Assembly: GCF_037392515.1 (NCBI RefSeq)
Contig: NC_090291.1
Location: 37,223,001 to 37,287,000, forward strand
Length of the DNA: 64,000 nucleotides
Reading direction: 5' to 3'
From: Haliotis asinina
Lineage: Eukaryota; Mollusca; Gastropoda; Lepetellida; Haliotidae
Below the pieces are notes generated by a model. That model made no database searches. It was given only the letters and a program-made list of their open reading frames with translations, and was not told the DNA's origin. This document shows, piece by piece, positions 1-11,849 of this stretch (positions are counted from its first letter, which is position 1; each line of letters starts with the position of its first letter). Made by a program: the position numbers and the translations under genes.

Positions 1-392
1 CTGCATTGACGGTGTAAAAGGGTCAGGGCCATTCCATGGAAGGGGCGGTGAGCTCGTAAACCAGCTGCACGAAGTCGTCGAAGTGCTGTTCGGGGACTGA
101 TGACATGGCCGAGTGCCATCGCCGTTGTTGACGTCGCCATGACGAATCGGTTCCGGAGATGTATCAGCCGGATGTAGCGATTTTCAGCCGCAGTGGTAAC
201 CTTCGGTTTTCACGGTCTTGGTCTGTCTTTTGTCTGGCCTGTCTGCTGGTACCGTATCAGCAACTTCATGATAGTGGTTTGGCTGCAGTTGAAGGTTCTG
301 GCAATTTGGCATTGAGAAGCGTTGCAACCGTACTGCACATGCATCACGAGCAATGCCTCAAAAGGTCCCTTTGCACGTGCCTGCAAATGCAT
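1..392 (-). pseudogene. Tc1-like transposase, N-terminal remnant, cut by window edge
   Basis: Reading the minus strand from about 392 gives a helix-turn-helix of the Tc1/mariner type: the stretch around SQCQIARTFNCSQTTIMKLL is followed by RYQQTGQTKDRPRP, the usual paired-type DNA-binding end (family members read ...TGSTNDRPRSGRPRVT). The frame then meets a TGA and continues in frame with KVTTAAENRYIRLIHLRNR, also typical of Tc1 elements (their second DNA-binding subdomain). The catalytic DDE part would lie beyond position 1 and is not in the window. A plain DNA transposon relic; at least one in-frame stop, so not functional. It is not the same subfamily as the copies at 37-39 kb. Confidence 0.75.
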
Positions 393-529
393 AATTCAAT
401 TTGCTGCGTTTGAGGCAATGTTTTCTGTTTACGAAAGCTGTGCTATAGTCCAATAATTCCTGCTAAGAATCAAACCCGGATCAGCACTTATAACAATTTT
501 TATGGAAAAATTAGGGTGAAACCTTTCTT
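393..529. other. Short spacer between Tc1 remnant and satellite
   Basis: Non-repetitive sequence that probably includes the outer end of the Tc1-like element; no clear terminal inverted repeat can be paired because the other end is outside the window. Confidence 0.4.
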
Positions 530-2120
530 TTGTCTGGCAGTTTATCTTGTGGCTATACCAACATAACTATTATCTTGTCTGTACCTTGTATCTATATCCA
601 TTATCTTGTCTGTACGTTGCATCTTGTAGCTATACGAATCATCTCATCTGTGCCTTGTATCTTGTGGCTTTTACCAGTATATCTATTGTCTTGTCTGTAC
701 CTTGTATCTATATCCATTATCTTGTCTGTACGTTGCATCTTGTGGCTCTACCAATTATCTCATCTGTACCTTGTATCTACATCCATTATCTTGTCTGTAC
801 CTTGCATCTTGTGCCTCTACCAATTATTTCATCAGTACCTTGTATCTTGTGGCTCTACCAATTATTTCATCTGTACCTTGTGGCTGTACCATTTATTTCA
901 TCTGTACATTGTATCTTGTGCCTCTACCAATTATTTCATCTGTACCTTGTATCTTGTGGCTCTACCAATTATTTCGTCTGTACCTTGTACCTTGTGGCTG
1001 TACCATTTATTTCATCTGTACACTGTATCTTGTGGCTCTACCAATTATTTCATCTGTACCTTGTATCTTGTGCCTCTACCAATTATTTCATCTGTACCTT
1101 GTATCTTGTGCCTCTACCAATTATTTCGTCTGTACCTTGTACCTTGTGGCTGTACCATTTATTTCATCTGTACATTGTATCTTGTGCCTCTACCAATTAT
1201 TTCATCTGTACCTTGTATCTTGTGGCTCTACCAATTATTTCGTCTGTACCTTGTATCTTGTGGCTGTACCATTTATTTCATCTGTACATTGTATCTTGTG
1301 CCTCTACCAATTATTTCATCTGTACCTTGTATCTTGTGGCTCTACCAATTATTTCGTCTGTACCTTGTACCTTGTGGCTGTACCATTTATTTCATCTGTA
1401 CATTGTATCTTGTGCCTCTACCAATTATTTCATCTGTACCATGTATCTTGTGGCTCTACCAATTATTTCGTCTGTACCTTGTACCTTGTGGCTGTACCAT
1501 TTATTTCATCTGTACCTTGTATCTTGTGCCTCTACCAATTATTTCGTCTGTACCTTGTACCTTGTGGCTGTACCATTTATTTCATCTGTACATTGTATCT
1601 TGTGCCTCTACCAATTATTTCATCTGTACCTTGTATCTTGTGGCTCTACCAATTATTTCGTCTGTACCTTGTACCTTGTGGCTGTACCATTTATTTCATC
1701 TGTACATTGTATCTTGTGCCTCTACCAATTATTTCATCTGTACCTTGTATCTTGTGCCTCTATCAATTATTTCGTCTGTACTTTGTACCTTGTGGCTGTA
1801 CCATTTATTTCATCTGTACATTGTATCTTGTAGCTTTACCAGTTACTTCATCTGTACCTTGTACCTTGCGGCTAAACCAATTATTTCATCTGTATATTGT
1901 ACCTTGTGGCTAAACCAATTATCATTTTTGTCTGTACCTTGTATCTTGTGGCTATGTCTATTAACTTGCCTGTACCTTGAATCTTCAATGTGTCTTGTGG
2001 CTATACCTATTATCTTCTGTCTGTGCTTTGTATCTTGTGACTTTGCCAATTTTCTAATCTGTACCTTGTATCTTGTTGCTATACCAATTATTTTATCTGT
2101 ACCTCATATCTTGTGGCTAT
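530..2120 (+). repeat. Minisatellite block 1, about 38-bp unit
   Basis: About 40 head-to-tail units of roughly 38 bp built on CTGTACCTTGTATCTTGTGG followed by CTCTACCAATTATTTCAT. Two main variants alternate (TTGTGGCT and TTGTGCCT), and a third has GGCTGTACCATTTATTT, so a higher-order pattern of several units is visible between 860 and 1800. Because 38 is not a multiple of three and the unit has no stop in any plus-strand frame, all three plus frames stay open for more than 1.2 kb (longest 530 codons). These are frame-neutral repeat translations (LYLVPLPIISSVPC and the like), not evidence of a protein. Confidence 0.92.
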
Positions 2121-2735
2121 AGCTATCTCAGATATGAATAATCTGTCTTGTACCTTATATATTCTGTATTTGTCAGGTGTCTTGTATCTGCCATTCTGTA
2201 TACATGTCCGGTGTCCTGTATCTGCCATTCTGTGTACTTGTTTGGTTTCTTGCATCTGCTGTACTTGTCTTACATTCTCTGTACTTGTGTGGTGCCCTGT
2301 ATCTGACATTCTCTGTAATTGTCTCGTGTCTTGTATCTTCTGAACATGTCTGTTGTTTGACATTCTCTTTAATAGTCAGGTGTTCTACATCTGTACATGT
2401 CTGGTGTTTGACATTCTCTTTTCAGGAGTCTTCTGTACTTGTTTTGTCTTGTATCTTCTGTAATTGACTGGTGTCTTACATATGACATTATCTCTACTTG
2501 TCAGGTGTCTTCTGTACACAAGTGGTGTCCTGTATCTTACATTTTCTGAAGTTTTTTTGTGTTTTACCTCGTCTGTACTTGTCTTGAATTTGACATTATC
2601 GGCACTTGTATCTGACATTTTCTGTACATGTTTGGTGTCTTGCATCTTCTGTGCTTGTCTGGTGTCTTACATCTTTTGTACTGGTCTGGTGTCTTGTATC
2701 TTCTGTTCACGCCAGGTGTCTTACATTTGTGAGAT
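2121..2735 (+). repeat. Minisatellite block 2, about 25-27-bp unit
   Basis: Degenerate units related to TCTGTACTTGTCTGGTGTCT followed by TGTATCT. It begins directly after a junction segment (about 2065-2180) that occurs again at about 8670-8790, before the much larger block of the same unit. Confidence 0.85.
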
Positions 2736-2876
2736 CACATGAAAGCACAAATGTTCCCTTTTTCTCTTCCATGTTTCTTCACAAGCTTTGAAAAACACAA
2801 GCTTTTGAAGACCTTGGATAAAATAAAGGAAAACTATTGCATTCATATGATCCCCTATTTTTTTCCTCATATTATT
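2728..2876. mobile_element. MITE copy 1 inside the satellite
   Basis: About 150 bp with inverted ends: GATCACATGAAAGCACAAAT on the left and ATTCATATGATCCCCTATTT on the right, followed by a T-run and CCTCAT. Internal words (CCATGTTTCTTCACAA, AAAATAAAGGAAAACTATTG) match the better preserved copy at 17535-17684. Non-autonomous and too short to code. Confidence 0.75.
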
Positions 2877-3640
2877 TTGCTTGTGCCTTGTATCTTGTTG
2901 CTATACCTATTGCCCTCTGTCTGTTCCTTGTGTCTTGTAATACCTATCATCTTCTCTTTATACCATGTACCTTGTGGCTATACCTATTGCCCTCTGTCTG
3001 TACCTTGTGTCTTGTAATACCTATCATCTTCTCTTTATACCATGTACCTTGTGGCTATACCTATTGCCCTCTGTCTGTACCTTGTGTCTTGTAATACCTA
3101 TCATCTTCTGTTTATACCATGTACCTTGTGGCTATACCTATTGCCCTCTGTCTGTACCTTGTGTCTTGTAATACCTATCATCCTCTGTTTATACCATGTA
3201 CCTTGTGGCTATACCTATTGCCCTCTGTCTGTACCTTGTGTCTTGTAATACCTATCATCTTCTGTTTATACCATGTACCTTGTGGCTATACCTATTGCCC
3301 TCTGTCTGTACCTTGTGTCTTGTAATACCTATCATCTTCTCTTTATACCATGTACCTTGTGGCTATACCTATTGCCCTCTGTCTGTACCTTGTGTCTTGT
3401 AATACCTATCATCCTCTGTTTATACCATGTACCTTGTGGCTATACCTATTGCCCTCTGTCTGTACCTTGTGTCTTGTAATACCTATCATCTTCTGTTTAT
3501 ACCATGTACCTTGTGGCTATACCTATTGCCCTCTGTCTGTACCTTGTGTCTTGTAATACCTATCATCTTCTCTTTATACCATGTACCTTGTGGCTATACT
3601 GATCATCTTCTGCCCTGTATCTTGTGGCCTTACTAGTCAT
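2877..3640 (+). repeat. Minisatellite block 3, 77-bp higher-order unit
   Basis: About nine copies of a 77-bp dimer (two related half units of 38-39 bp), for example TACCATGTACCTTGTGGCTA ... GCCCTCTGTCTGTACCTTGT. Period 77 is exact through most of the block and copies differ at only a few sites (CATCTTCTCTT, CATCTTCTGTT and CATCCTCTGTT variants recur in a regular order), pointing to recent amplification of groups of dimers. Confidence 0.92.
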
Positions 3641-4085
3641 CTTGTGCTTGTATCTTGTGGCTATACCTATTGTCTTCTGTCTGTGTCTTATATTTTGAGG
3701 CTATACCTTTCATCTCACCTGTGCCTTGTATCTTTTCACTATACCTTTCATCTCACCTGTGCCTTGTATCTTTTCACTATACCTTTCATCTCACATGTGC
3801 CTTGTATCTTTTCACTATACCTTTCATCTCACCTGTGCCTTGTATCTTTTCACTATACCTTTCATCTCACCTGTGCCTTGTATCTTTTCACTATACCTTT
3901 CATCTCACATGTGCCTTAAATCTTTTCACTATACCTTTCATCTCACATGTGCCTTGTATCTTTTCACTATACCTTTCATCTCACCTGTGCTTTGTATCTT
4001 TTCACTATACCTTTCATCTCATCTGTGCCTTGTATCTTTTCACTATACCTTTCATCTCACCTGTGCCTTGTATCTTCCGAATCTT
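3641..4085 (+). repeat. Minisatellite block 4, 38-bp unit
   Basis: About ten nearly identical 38-bp units containing GTGCCTTGTATCTTTTCACT and ATACCTTTCATCTCACCT. Among the most homogeneous blocks of the array, so probably among the youngest. Confidence 0.9.
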
Positions 4086-4096
4086 CACATATACAT

Positions 4097-4257
4097 ATAC
4101 TGAGTGAACAAAATAAAGGATAACGTAAAAGCACAAGTATTCCTGTTTATCTTTTCCATGTTTCTTCACAATCTATGCTACAGATTGTAGAACTTAGAAA
4201 AAATAAAGATACACTATTGCTTTCATATCATCCCTTATTTTTTTCCCTCAGTATATT
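4097..4257. mobile_element. MITE copy 2 inside the satellite
   Basis: Left end ATACTGAGTGAACAAAATAA, right end TTTTTTTCCCTCAGTATATT; the ends are imperfect inverted repeats. The copy, and the TATTATTTTGC that follows it before satellite resumes, is shared with the copy at 2728-2876, so the two may be products of a segmental duplication and not two insertions. Confidence 0.8.
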
Positions 4258-4504
4258 ATTTTGCCTAGGCCTTGTATCTTTTGACTATATCTAGTATCTT
4301 CTGTCTGTACCTTGTATTTTGTGGCTATTTATACTATCTTCTGTCTGTGTTTTGTGTTTCCTTTCTGTACCCTGTATCTTGTGGCTATACCTCGCCCGTG
4401 TCTTGAATTTTGTGCCTATAGCTCTTATCTCATCTGTACCATGTATCTTGTAGCAAGTACATACTATCTTCCGTATGTCCCTTTATCTTGTAGTTGAAAC
4501 AATT
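4258..4504 (+). repeat. Degenerate satellite
   Basis: Diverged units still recognisable by CTTGTATCTTGTGGCTAT; spacing irregular. Confidence 0.75.
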
Positions 4505-4975
4505 ATCTTACTTGAGTCTTGCACCTTATGGCTATACCTATAATCTGTGACCTGTACCTCATGGCTATACCTCTAATCTGTGATCTGTACCTCATGGCTA
4601 TACCTATAATCTGTGACCTGTACCCCATGCCTATACCTATAATCTGTGATGTGTACCTCATGGCTATACCTATAATCTGTGACCTATACCCCATGGCTAT
4701 ACCTATAATCTGTGACCTGTACCCCATGCCTATACCTATAATCTGTGATGTGTACCTCATGGCTATACCTATAATCTGTGACCTATACCCCATGGCTATA
4801 CCTATAATCTGTGACCTGTACCCCATGGCTATACCTATAATCTGTGACCTGTATCCCATGGCTATACCTATAAACTCTCACCTGTACCTCATGGCTATAC
4901 CTTTTAATCTGTGACCTCTACCTCATGGCTATACCTATAATCTGTGATCTGTACTTTATGGCTATACCTAATATC
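4505..4975 (+). repeat. Minisatellite block 5, 33-bp unit
   Basis: About 14 units of 33 bp with the core CATGGCTATACCTATAATCT followed by GTGACCTGTACCC. The unit length is a multiple of three, so one frame on each strand stays open and gives 11-residue repeats (MAIPIICDLYP on plus, MGYRSQIIGIA on minus). CATGGC variants alternate with CATGCC. Confidence 0.92.
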
Positions 4976-6250
4976 TCATCTGTGCCTTTCATCTTGTGAC
5001 CATACCAATATTACATCACTTGTGTCTTGTATCTTGTGGCCATACCTATTACATCACTTGCATCTGATATCTTGTGGCTATAGCGATTATCTTACCTGTG
5101 CCTTGTATCTTGTGGCTATAGCGATTATCTTGCCTGTGCCTTGTGTCCATACCTATTACATCACTTGTGTCTTGTATCTTGTGGCCTTACCTATTACATC
5201 AATTGTGTATTGTATCTTGTGGCCATACCTATTACATCAATTGTGTCTTGTATCTTGTGGCTATAGCGACTATCTAGCCTGTGTCTTGTATCGTGTGGCT
5301 ATACCCATTATCTTGCCTGTGCCTTGTATCTTGTGGCCATACCTATTACATCACTTGTGTCTTGTATCTTGTGGCCATACCTATTACATCACTTGTGTCT
5401 TGTATCTTGTGGCCATACCTATTACATCACTTGTGTCTTGTATCTTGTGGCCATACCTATTACATCACTTGTGTCTTGTATTTTGTGGCTATACCGATTA
5501 TCTTAACCTGTGTCTTGTATCTTGTGGCTATACCCATTATCTTGCCTGTGCCTTGTGGCTAAAGCGATTATCTTGCCTGTGTCTTGTATCTTGTGGCCAT
5601 ACCTATTACATCACTTGTGTCTTGTATCTTGTGGCCATACCTATTACATCACTTGTGTCTTGTATCTTGTGGCCATACCTATATTACATCACTTGTGTCT
5701 TGTATCTTGTGGCCTTACCTATTACATCACTTGTGTCTTGTATTTTGTGGCTATACCGATTATCTTAACCTGTGTCTTGTATCTTGTGGCTATACCCATT
5801 ATCTTGCCTGTGCCTTGTGTCTTGTGGCTAAAGCGATTATCTTGCCTGTGTCTTGTATCTTGTGGATAAAGCGATTATCTTGCCTGTCTTTTGTATCGTA
5901 TAGCGATTATCTTGCCTGTGTCTTGTATCTTGTGGCTATAGCGATTATCTTGCTTGTGCCTTTTATCTTGTGGCTATAGCAATTATCTTGCCTGTGTCTT
6001 GTATCTTGTGGCCATACCTATTACATCACTTGTGTCTTGTATCTTGTGGCCATACCTATTACATCAATTGTGTCTTGTATCTTGTGGCCATACCTATTAC
6101 ATCACTTGTGTCTTGTATCTTGTGGCTATACCTATTACATCACTTGTGTCTTGTATCTTGTGGCCTTACCTATTACATCACTTGTGTCTTGTATCTGGTG
6201 GCTATACCGATTATCTTGCCTGTGTCTTGTATCGTGTGGCTATACCAATT
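4976..6250 (+). repeat. Minisatellite block 6, 38-bp unit
   Basis: About 33 units based on CTTGTATCTTGTGGCCATAC and CTATTACATCACTTGTGT. Stretches of the form GGCTATAGCGATTATCTTGC interrupt at intervals, giving a higher-order pattern repeated at about 5280-5480, 5520-5760 and 5990-6240. Confidence 0.9.
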
Positions 6251-6640
6251 ATCACATCTGTGCTTGTATGCTACCTATTATCTTCTGCCTGTACCATGTA
6301 CCTTGTGGCCATACCAATTATCTCATCTGTGCTTGAATCTTGTGTCTGTTATGTTCTGCCTGTGTCTTGCACCTATACATATTATCCTCTGTTTGTGCCT
6401 TGTATCTTGTGGCTATATCTATAATTGTATCTCTGCCTTGTATCTTGAGGCCATACCTATAATTTCTGCCTTGTGTCTTGTGGCTATACCTATAATTGTT
6501 TCTCTGCCTTGTGTCTTGTGGCTATACCTATAATTGTTTCTCTGCCTTGTGTCTTGTGGCCATACCTATAATTTCTGCCTTGTGTCTTGTGGCTATACCT
6601 ATAATTGTTTCTCTGCCTTGTGTCTTGTGGCTGAGTCTAA
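6251..6640 (+). repeat. Minisatellite block 7, mixed units
   Basis: Degenerate units, then about five copies containing CTCTGCCTTGTGTCTTGTGG and CTATACCTATAATTGTTT. Marks the right edge of the first satellite tract. Confidence 0.85.
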
Positions 6641-7310
6641 GTAAACTTAGGCTAAGTATTACTTGTCACACTGCTATACTGAGTCTGACATACCCTTGTG
6701 GAAGATCGAGTCAGCTAACCCTTTGAATTGACCAATCAGAACACAGCCTACCAAATCCTGAAAGTTAACATTCACACTTTAAATTCAAAATCTCAAATGT
6801 TTCTGAATGCCTTGGATGGCACCATCACTTCCGAGTGTTACACACTGAATGACGCATTATTTACAACAGTGAGTTGCTGAAAACAGTCTTTTGTCAATGC
6901 TGGAGTGCTTGATTTTTTAAGCTCTCTTGGTGCTAAAATAGTTGTAGGTTAATGCTAATGTATGGCATTTACAGCTACCTTTGCGCTATGAGACTTTCAA
7001 AACTCTAGCCTCAGGATGCCATTATGCAGAACAGTAACCATGTCACTAGAAATGCGTGTATACTGCAGGTCAGATATCTATGTTTTATGCAAATTTTTGT
7101 TTGAGTAGACATCTGTCACAGTCAGCAACCAGTGAAGAGAAACTCCCAAATACCTTTTTTTCCCTCTGAAGAAGTAGCTGTTGTCTGATTGGATAAATCT
7201 TTTTGGCTGTCTTGTGTTTGATTTGATGGTCAGTATTTGCTCTAAGGTTAGCTGATGCAACCTTTTAATGTTTGGCAGACTCTGTATAGTGGAGTCCAAC
7301 TTTAGTTAGA
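6641..7310. other. Non-satellite island within the array
   Basis: About 670 bp of ordinary complexity sequence with no tandem structure and no convincing ORF. I recognise no gene or element in it. Satellite resumes with GTTATACATATTATCTCAAC. Confidence 0.6.
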
Positions 7311-8720
7311 CAGCTTGTTGTTATACATATTATCTCAACTCTCCCTTGTCATGTGGCTGTACCTATTATCTAATATGTACCTTGTTACAATACCAATTAT
7401 CAGTACCTTGTATCCTCCGGCTATGCCAACTATGATCTATCTGTGCCTTGTATCTTGTGGCCATACCAATCATCATTTTCTGTCTGTGCCTTGCATCTTG
7501 TGACCATATCAATCATCATTTTCTGTCTGTGCCTTGTATCTTGTGACCATACCAATCATCATTTTCTGTCTACCTTGTATCTTGTGGCCATACCAATCAT
7601 CATTTTCTGTCTGTGCTTTGCATCTTGTGGCCACACCAATCATCATTTTTCTGTCGGTACCTTGTATCTTGTGGCTTTACCAATTATTTCATCTGTACCT
7701 TGTATCTTGTGGCCATACCAATCATCATTTTCTGTCTGTGCCTTGTATCTTGTGGCCATACCAATCATCATTTTCTGTCTGTGCTTTGCATCTTGTGGCC
7801 ACACCAATCATCATTTTGCTGTCGGTACCTTGTATCTTGTGGCTTTACCAATTATTTCATCTGTACCTTGTATCTTGTGACCATACCAATCATCATTTTC
7901 TGTCTGCCTTGTATCTTGTGGCCATACCAATCATCATTTTCTGTCTGTGCTTTGCATCTTGTGGCCACACCAATCATCATTTTCTGTCTGTGCTTTGCAT
8001 CTTGTGGCCATACCAATCATCATTTTCTGTCTGTGCTTTGCATCTTGTGGCCACACCAATCATCATTTTTCTGTCGGTACCTTGTATCTTGTGGCTTTAC
8101 CAATTATTTCATCTGTACCTTGTATCTTGTGGCCATACCAATCATCATTTTCTGTCTGTGCTTTGCATCTTGTGGCCACACCAATCATCATTTTTCTGTC
8201 GGTACCTTGTATCTTGTGGCTATACCAATTATTTCATCAGTACCTTGTATTTCATGTCCATACCAGTATATCTATTATCCTGTCTGTACCTTGCATCCTG
8301 TGCCTCTACCAATGATTTTGACTGTACCTTGTGGCTTTACCAATTATTTCATCTGTACCTTATATCCTGTGGCTATATCAGTATAACTATTGTCTTGTCT
8401 GTACCTTGTGGCTATACCAATTATCTCTTCTGTGCCTTGTATCTTGTGGTTATATCAGTACATTATCGTGCCTGTACCTTGCATTTTGTGGCTCTACCAA
8501 ATATTTCATCTGTACCATGTGTCTTATGGCTATACCAATTATCTCATCTGTGCCTTGTATCTTGTGGCTGTATCAGTGTATCTGTTATCTTGCATGTACC
8601 TTGCACTTTGTGGCTATACCAAATATTATACCTTTTATCTTGTGGCTATAGCAATTATTCCATCTGTACCTTGTAGCTATACCAATTATTTTATCTGTAC
8701 CTCATATCTTGTGGCTATAG
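7311..8720 (+). repeat. Minisatellite block 8, about 42-bp unit
   Basis: Units based on TTGTATCTTGTGGCCATACC and AATCATCATTTTCTGTCTGT, mixed with 38-bp units of the block 1 type (GGCTTTACCAATTATTTCAT). A compound unit of about 170 bp is repeated at about 7590-7720, 7770-7890 and 8010-8230. The last 600 bp are degenerate block 1 units. Confidence 0.9.
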
Positions 8721-11270
8721 CTATCTCAGATATGAATAATCTGTCTTGTCCCTTTTATATTCTGTATTTGTCAGGTGTCTTGTATCTTCTGTACTTGTTT
8801 GGTGTCTTGTATCTGCCATCTTGTATACGTGTCTGGTGCCCTGTATCTAACATTCTCTGTAAATGTCTTGTGTCTTTTATCCTCTGTACTTGTCTGTTGT
8901 TTGACATTCTCTTTAATATTCAGGTGTCTTCCATTTTCTGTTCTTGTTTGGTGTCATGTATCTTCTGTAACTGCCTGGTAACTTATATCTGACATTTTCT
9001 GTATTTGTCAGATGTCTTCTGTACTTGTGTCTTGTATCTCCAATTTTGCATACTTGTCAGGTGTCTTGTATCTTCTGTACTTGTCTCGTATCTTCTGTAC
9101 TTGTCTAGTGTCTTGTTCCTTCTGTACTTGTCTAGTGTCTTGTATCTGCCATTTTCCGTACTTGTCAGGCGTCTTCTGTACTTGTTGGATGTCTGGTATC
9201 TTCTGTATGTGTCTGGTGTCTGACATTTTCCAGACTTGTGTCTTACATCATTGATACCTGTCTAGTATCTTCCTTCTTCTTGTCTTATGTCTGATATCTT
9301 CTGTACTTATCTGGTGTCTTGCATCTTCTGTATGTGTGACGTTATCTGTATTTGATTGGTGTCTTGCATCTTCTGTATGTGTCTGGTGTCTGACATTTTT
9401 CGGACTTGCCTTGTGTCTTACATCATAGATACTGGTCTGTTGTCTTCCTTCTTCTGTACTTATCTGGTGTCTTGCATTTTCTGTACTTCCCTGGTATCTT
9501 ACTTCTCCTGTGCATGCCTGGTGAACTGTATCTGGCATTTTCTGCACTTGTCTGGTGTCTTGTATCTTATGTACATGAGTGGTGTCCTGTATCTAACATT
9601 TTCTGTAGTTGTTTTGTGTCTTTCATATTCTGTGCTTGTCTTTTATTTGATATTATGTGCACTTGCCTGGTGTCTAACATTTTCTGTACACGTTTGTTGT
9701 CTTGCATCTTCTGTACATCTTATGTCTTATGCATCTTCTGTACATGTCTGGTGTCTTGTATCTCCCATTTTGTATCCTTGTCAGGTGTCTTGTACCTTCT
9801 GTACATGTCTGGTGTCTTGTACCTTCTGTACTTGCCTCGTGTCTTGTATCTTCTGTACATGTCTGGTGTCTTGTTCCTTCTGTACATGTCTGGTGTCTTG
9901 TACCTTCTGTACTTGTCTAGTGTCTTGTATCTCCCATTTTGTATCCTTGTCAGGTGTCTTGTACCTTCTGTACATGTCTGGTGTCTTGTTCCTTCTGTAC
10001 ATGTCTGGTGTCTTGTACCTTCTGTACTTGTCTAGTGTCTTGTATCTCCCATTTTGTATCCTTGTCAGGTGTCTTGTACCTTCTGTACATGTCTGGTGTC
10101 TTGCACCTTCGGTAAATGTCTGGTATCTTATATCTCCCATTTTGATTCCTTGTCAGGTGTCTTGTACCTTCTGTACGTCTGGTGTCTTGTATCTTCTGAA
10201 CATATCTGGTGTCTTACATTTACTGTACATGTCTGGCATCTTCTGTAAATGTCTGCTGTCTTGTACCTTCTGTAAATGTCTGGTGTCTTTTATCTCCCAT
10301 TTTGTATCCTTGTCAGGTGTCTTGTATCTTCTGTACTTGTCTAGTGTCTTGTATCTTCTGTACTTGTCTAGTGTCTTGTTCCTTCTGTACTTGTCTGGTG
10401 TCTTGTATCTCCAATTTTGTATACTTGTCTGGTGTCTTGTATCTTCTGTACATGTCTGGTGTCCTGTATCTTCTGTACATGTCTAGTGTCTTGTTCCTTC
10501 TGTACTTGTCTGGTGTCTTGTATCTGCCATTTTGTATACTTGTCTGGTGTCTTGTACCTTCTGTACTTGTCTGGTGTCTTGTATCATCTGAACATATCTG
10601 GTGTCTTACATTTACTGTACATGTCTGGCATCTTCTGTACATGTCTAGAGTCTTGTTCCTTCTGTACATGTCTGGTGTCTTGTATCTGCCATTTTGTATA
10701 CTTGTCTGGTGTCTTGTACCTTCTGTACTTGTCTGGTGTCTTGTATGTTCCGAACATATTTGGTGTCTTACATTTACTGTACATGTCTGGCATCTTCTGT
10801 ACATGTCTGGGGTCTTGTATCATCTGTACTTGTCTGGTGTCGTACATCTTTTGTACTTGTCAGGTGTCTTACTCTTCTGCACTTGTCAGGTGTTGTACAT
10901 CTGCACTTGTCAGGCATCTTGTATTGTCTGTACCTGACTGGTGTCTTGTACCTTCTGTACTTGCCTGGTGTCTTGTACCTTCTGTACTTGTCTAGTGTCT
11001 TGTATGTTCTGAACATATCTGGTGTCTTACATTTACTGTACACGACAGGTGTCTTGTAATTTCTGTTCTTTTCTCTTACATCTTCTGCACTTGTCAGGTG
11101 TCTTACATCTTCTGCACTTGTCTGGCATCTTATATCTTCATTACATGCCTGGTGTCTGATAGCTTCTGTATGGGTCATATCATAAATCTTCTGAATTTGT
11201 CTACTGTCTGATATTCCCTGTGGTCCTCTGGTGTCTGACACGGTCAGCCTGTACTCTTCTGTGCTCATAA
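8721..11270 (+). repeat. Minisatellite block 9, about 27-bp unit
   Basis: About 90 units of CTTCTGTACTTGTCTGGTGT followed by CTTGTAC, with 27 bp as the commonest spacing. Longer repeats of 150-250 bp are visible, marked by the word CATTTTGTATCCTTGTCAGG and by TCTGAACATATCTGGTGTCT followed by ACATTTACTGTAC. The 9-residue translations (CTCLVSCIF) simply reflect a unit that is a multiple of three. Right edge becomes degenerate after 11060. Confidence 0.92.
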
Positions 11271-11849
11271 TCTTTCATCTTGTGTCTGTACAAGGTTTAT
11301 TGTGCCTGCCTGTAATGGCACATCTGTGCATGAAAAATACCTTGTGTCTGTTTGTGTTCGCACATTGTTCCATCATTGCAAAGGGTTCAACGTTTCTGGT
11401 ATGTTCCCATCATAAAGTAGCTGAGCATATGGGATTTAATCAAACAACTTCAATTGATTCTCCATGACTGTGGGACATCTTCATTAAGTGGTGAGATTAG
11501 GTTGAAAAGAACATGATACTGGTATTACAAGTTTTGTTGTAATGTTGATGTTGAAGAGCTGATATATAGGTCACATGAATAAGGATGTTTGATTGATCTA
11601 TAGAACAAGATCAGTTAATAAACAGTTTAACAATAATATCAAGAGAATTTACAGATCTCTTGAGTATCAACACAAATACAAATAGACAATGAATTTTCAG
11701 TATTTGATCAAACTATATATTGTGTACTTGTTGATCCAGCCCCCTAAACAAATGGTGGCTGATAATAGTTCAATAGTCATAAAGTGGAATGACTGTTTGT
11801 GTCTGGAATAATTTTCTTTGATCCACAGGCTTTTTTGATGACAAGTTGT
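11271..11849. other. Non-coding, nothing recognised
   Basis: AT-rich sequence after the end of the satellite. No plausible exon or element seen. Confidence 0.5.

Noticed and set aside
530-2122. Long plus-strand ORFs of 403-530 codons as repeat proteins
   Set aside because: All three frames are open at once because the 38-bp unit has no stops; no frame is favoured and no start, signal or splice context supports a gene.
9356-10995. ORFs with CTCLVSCIF repeats as a Cys-rich protein
   Set aside because: They follow a 27-bp minisatellite whose unit is a multiple of three; several overlapping frames give equal open length.
530-11270. CRISPR-like array
   Set aside because: Units are contiguous tandem repeats without unique spacers, in animal DNA.
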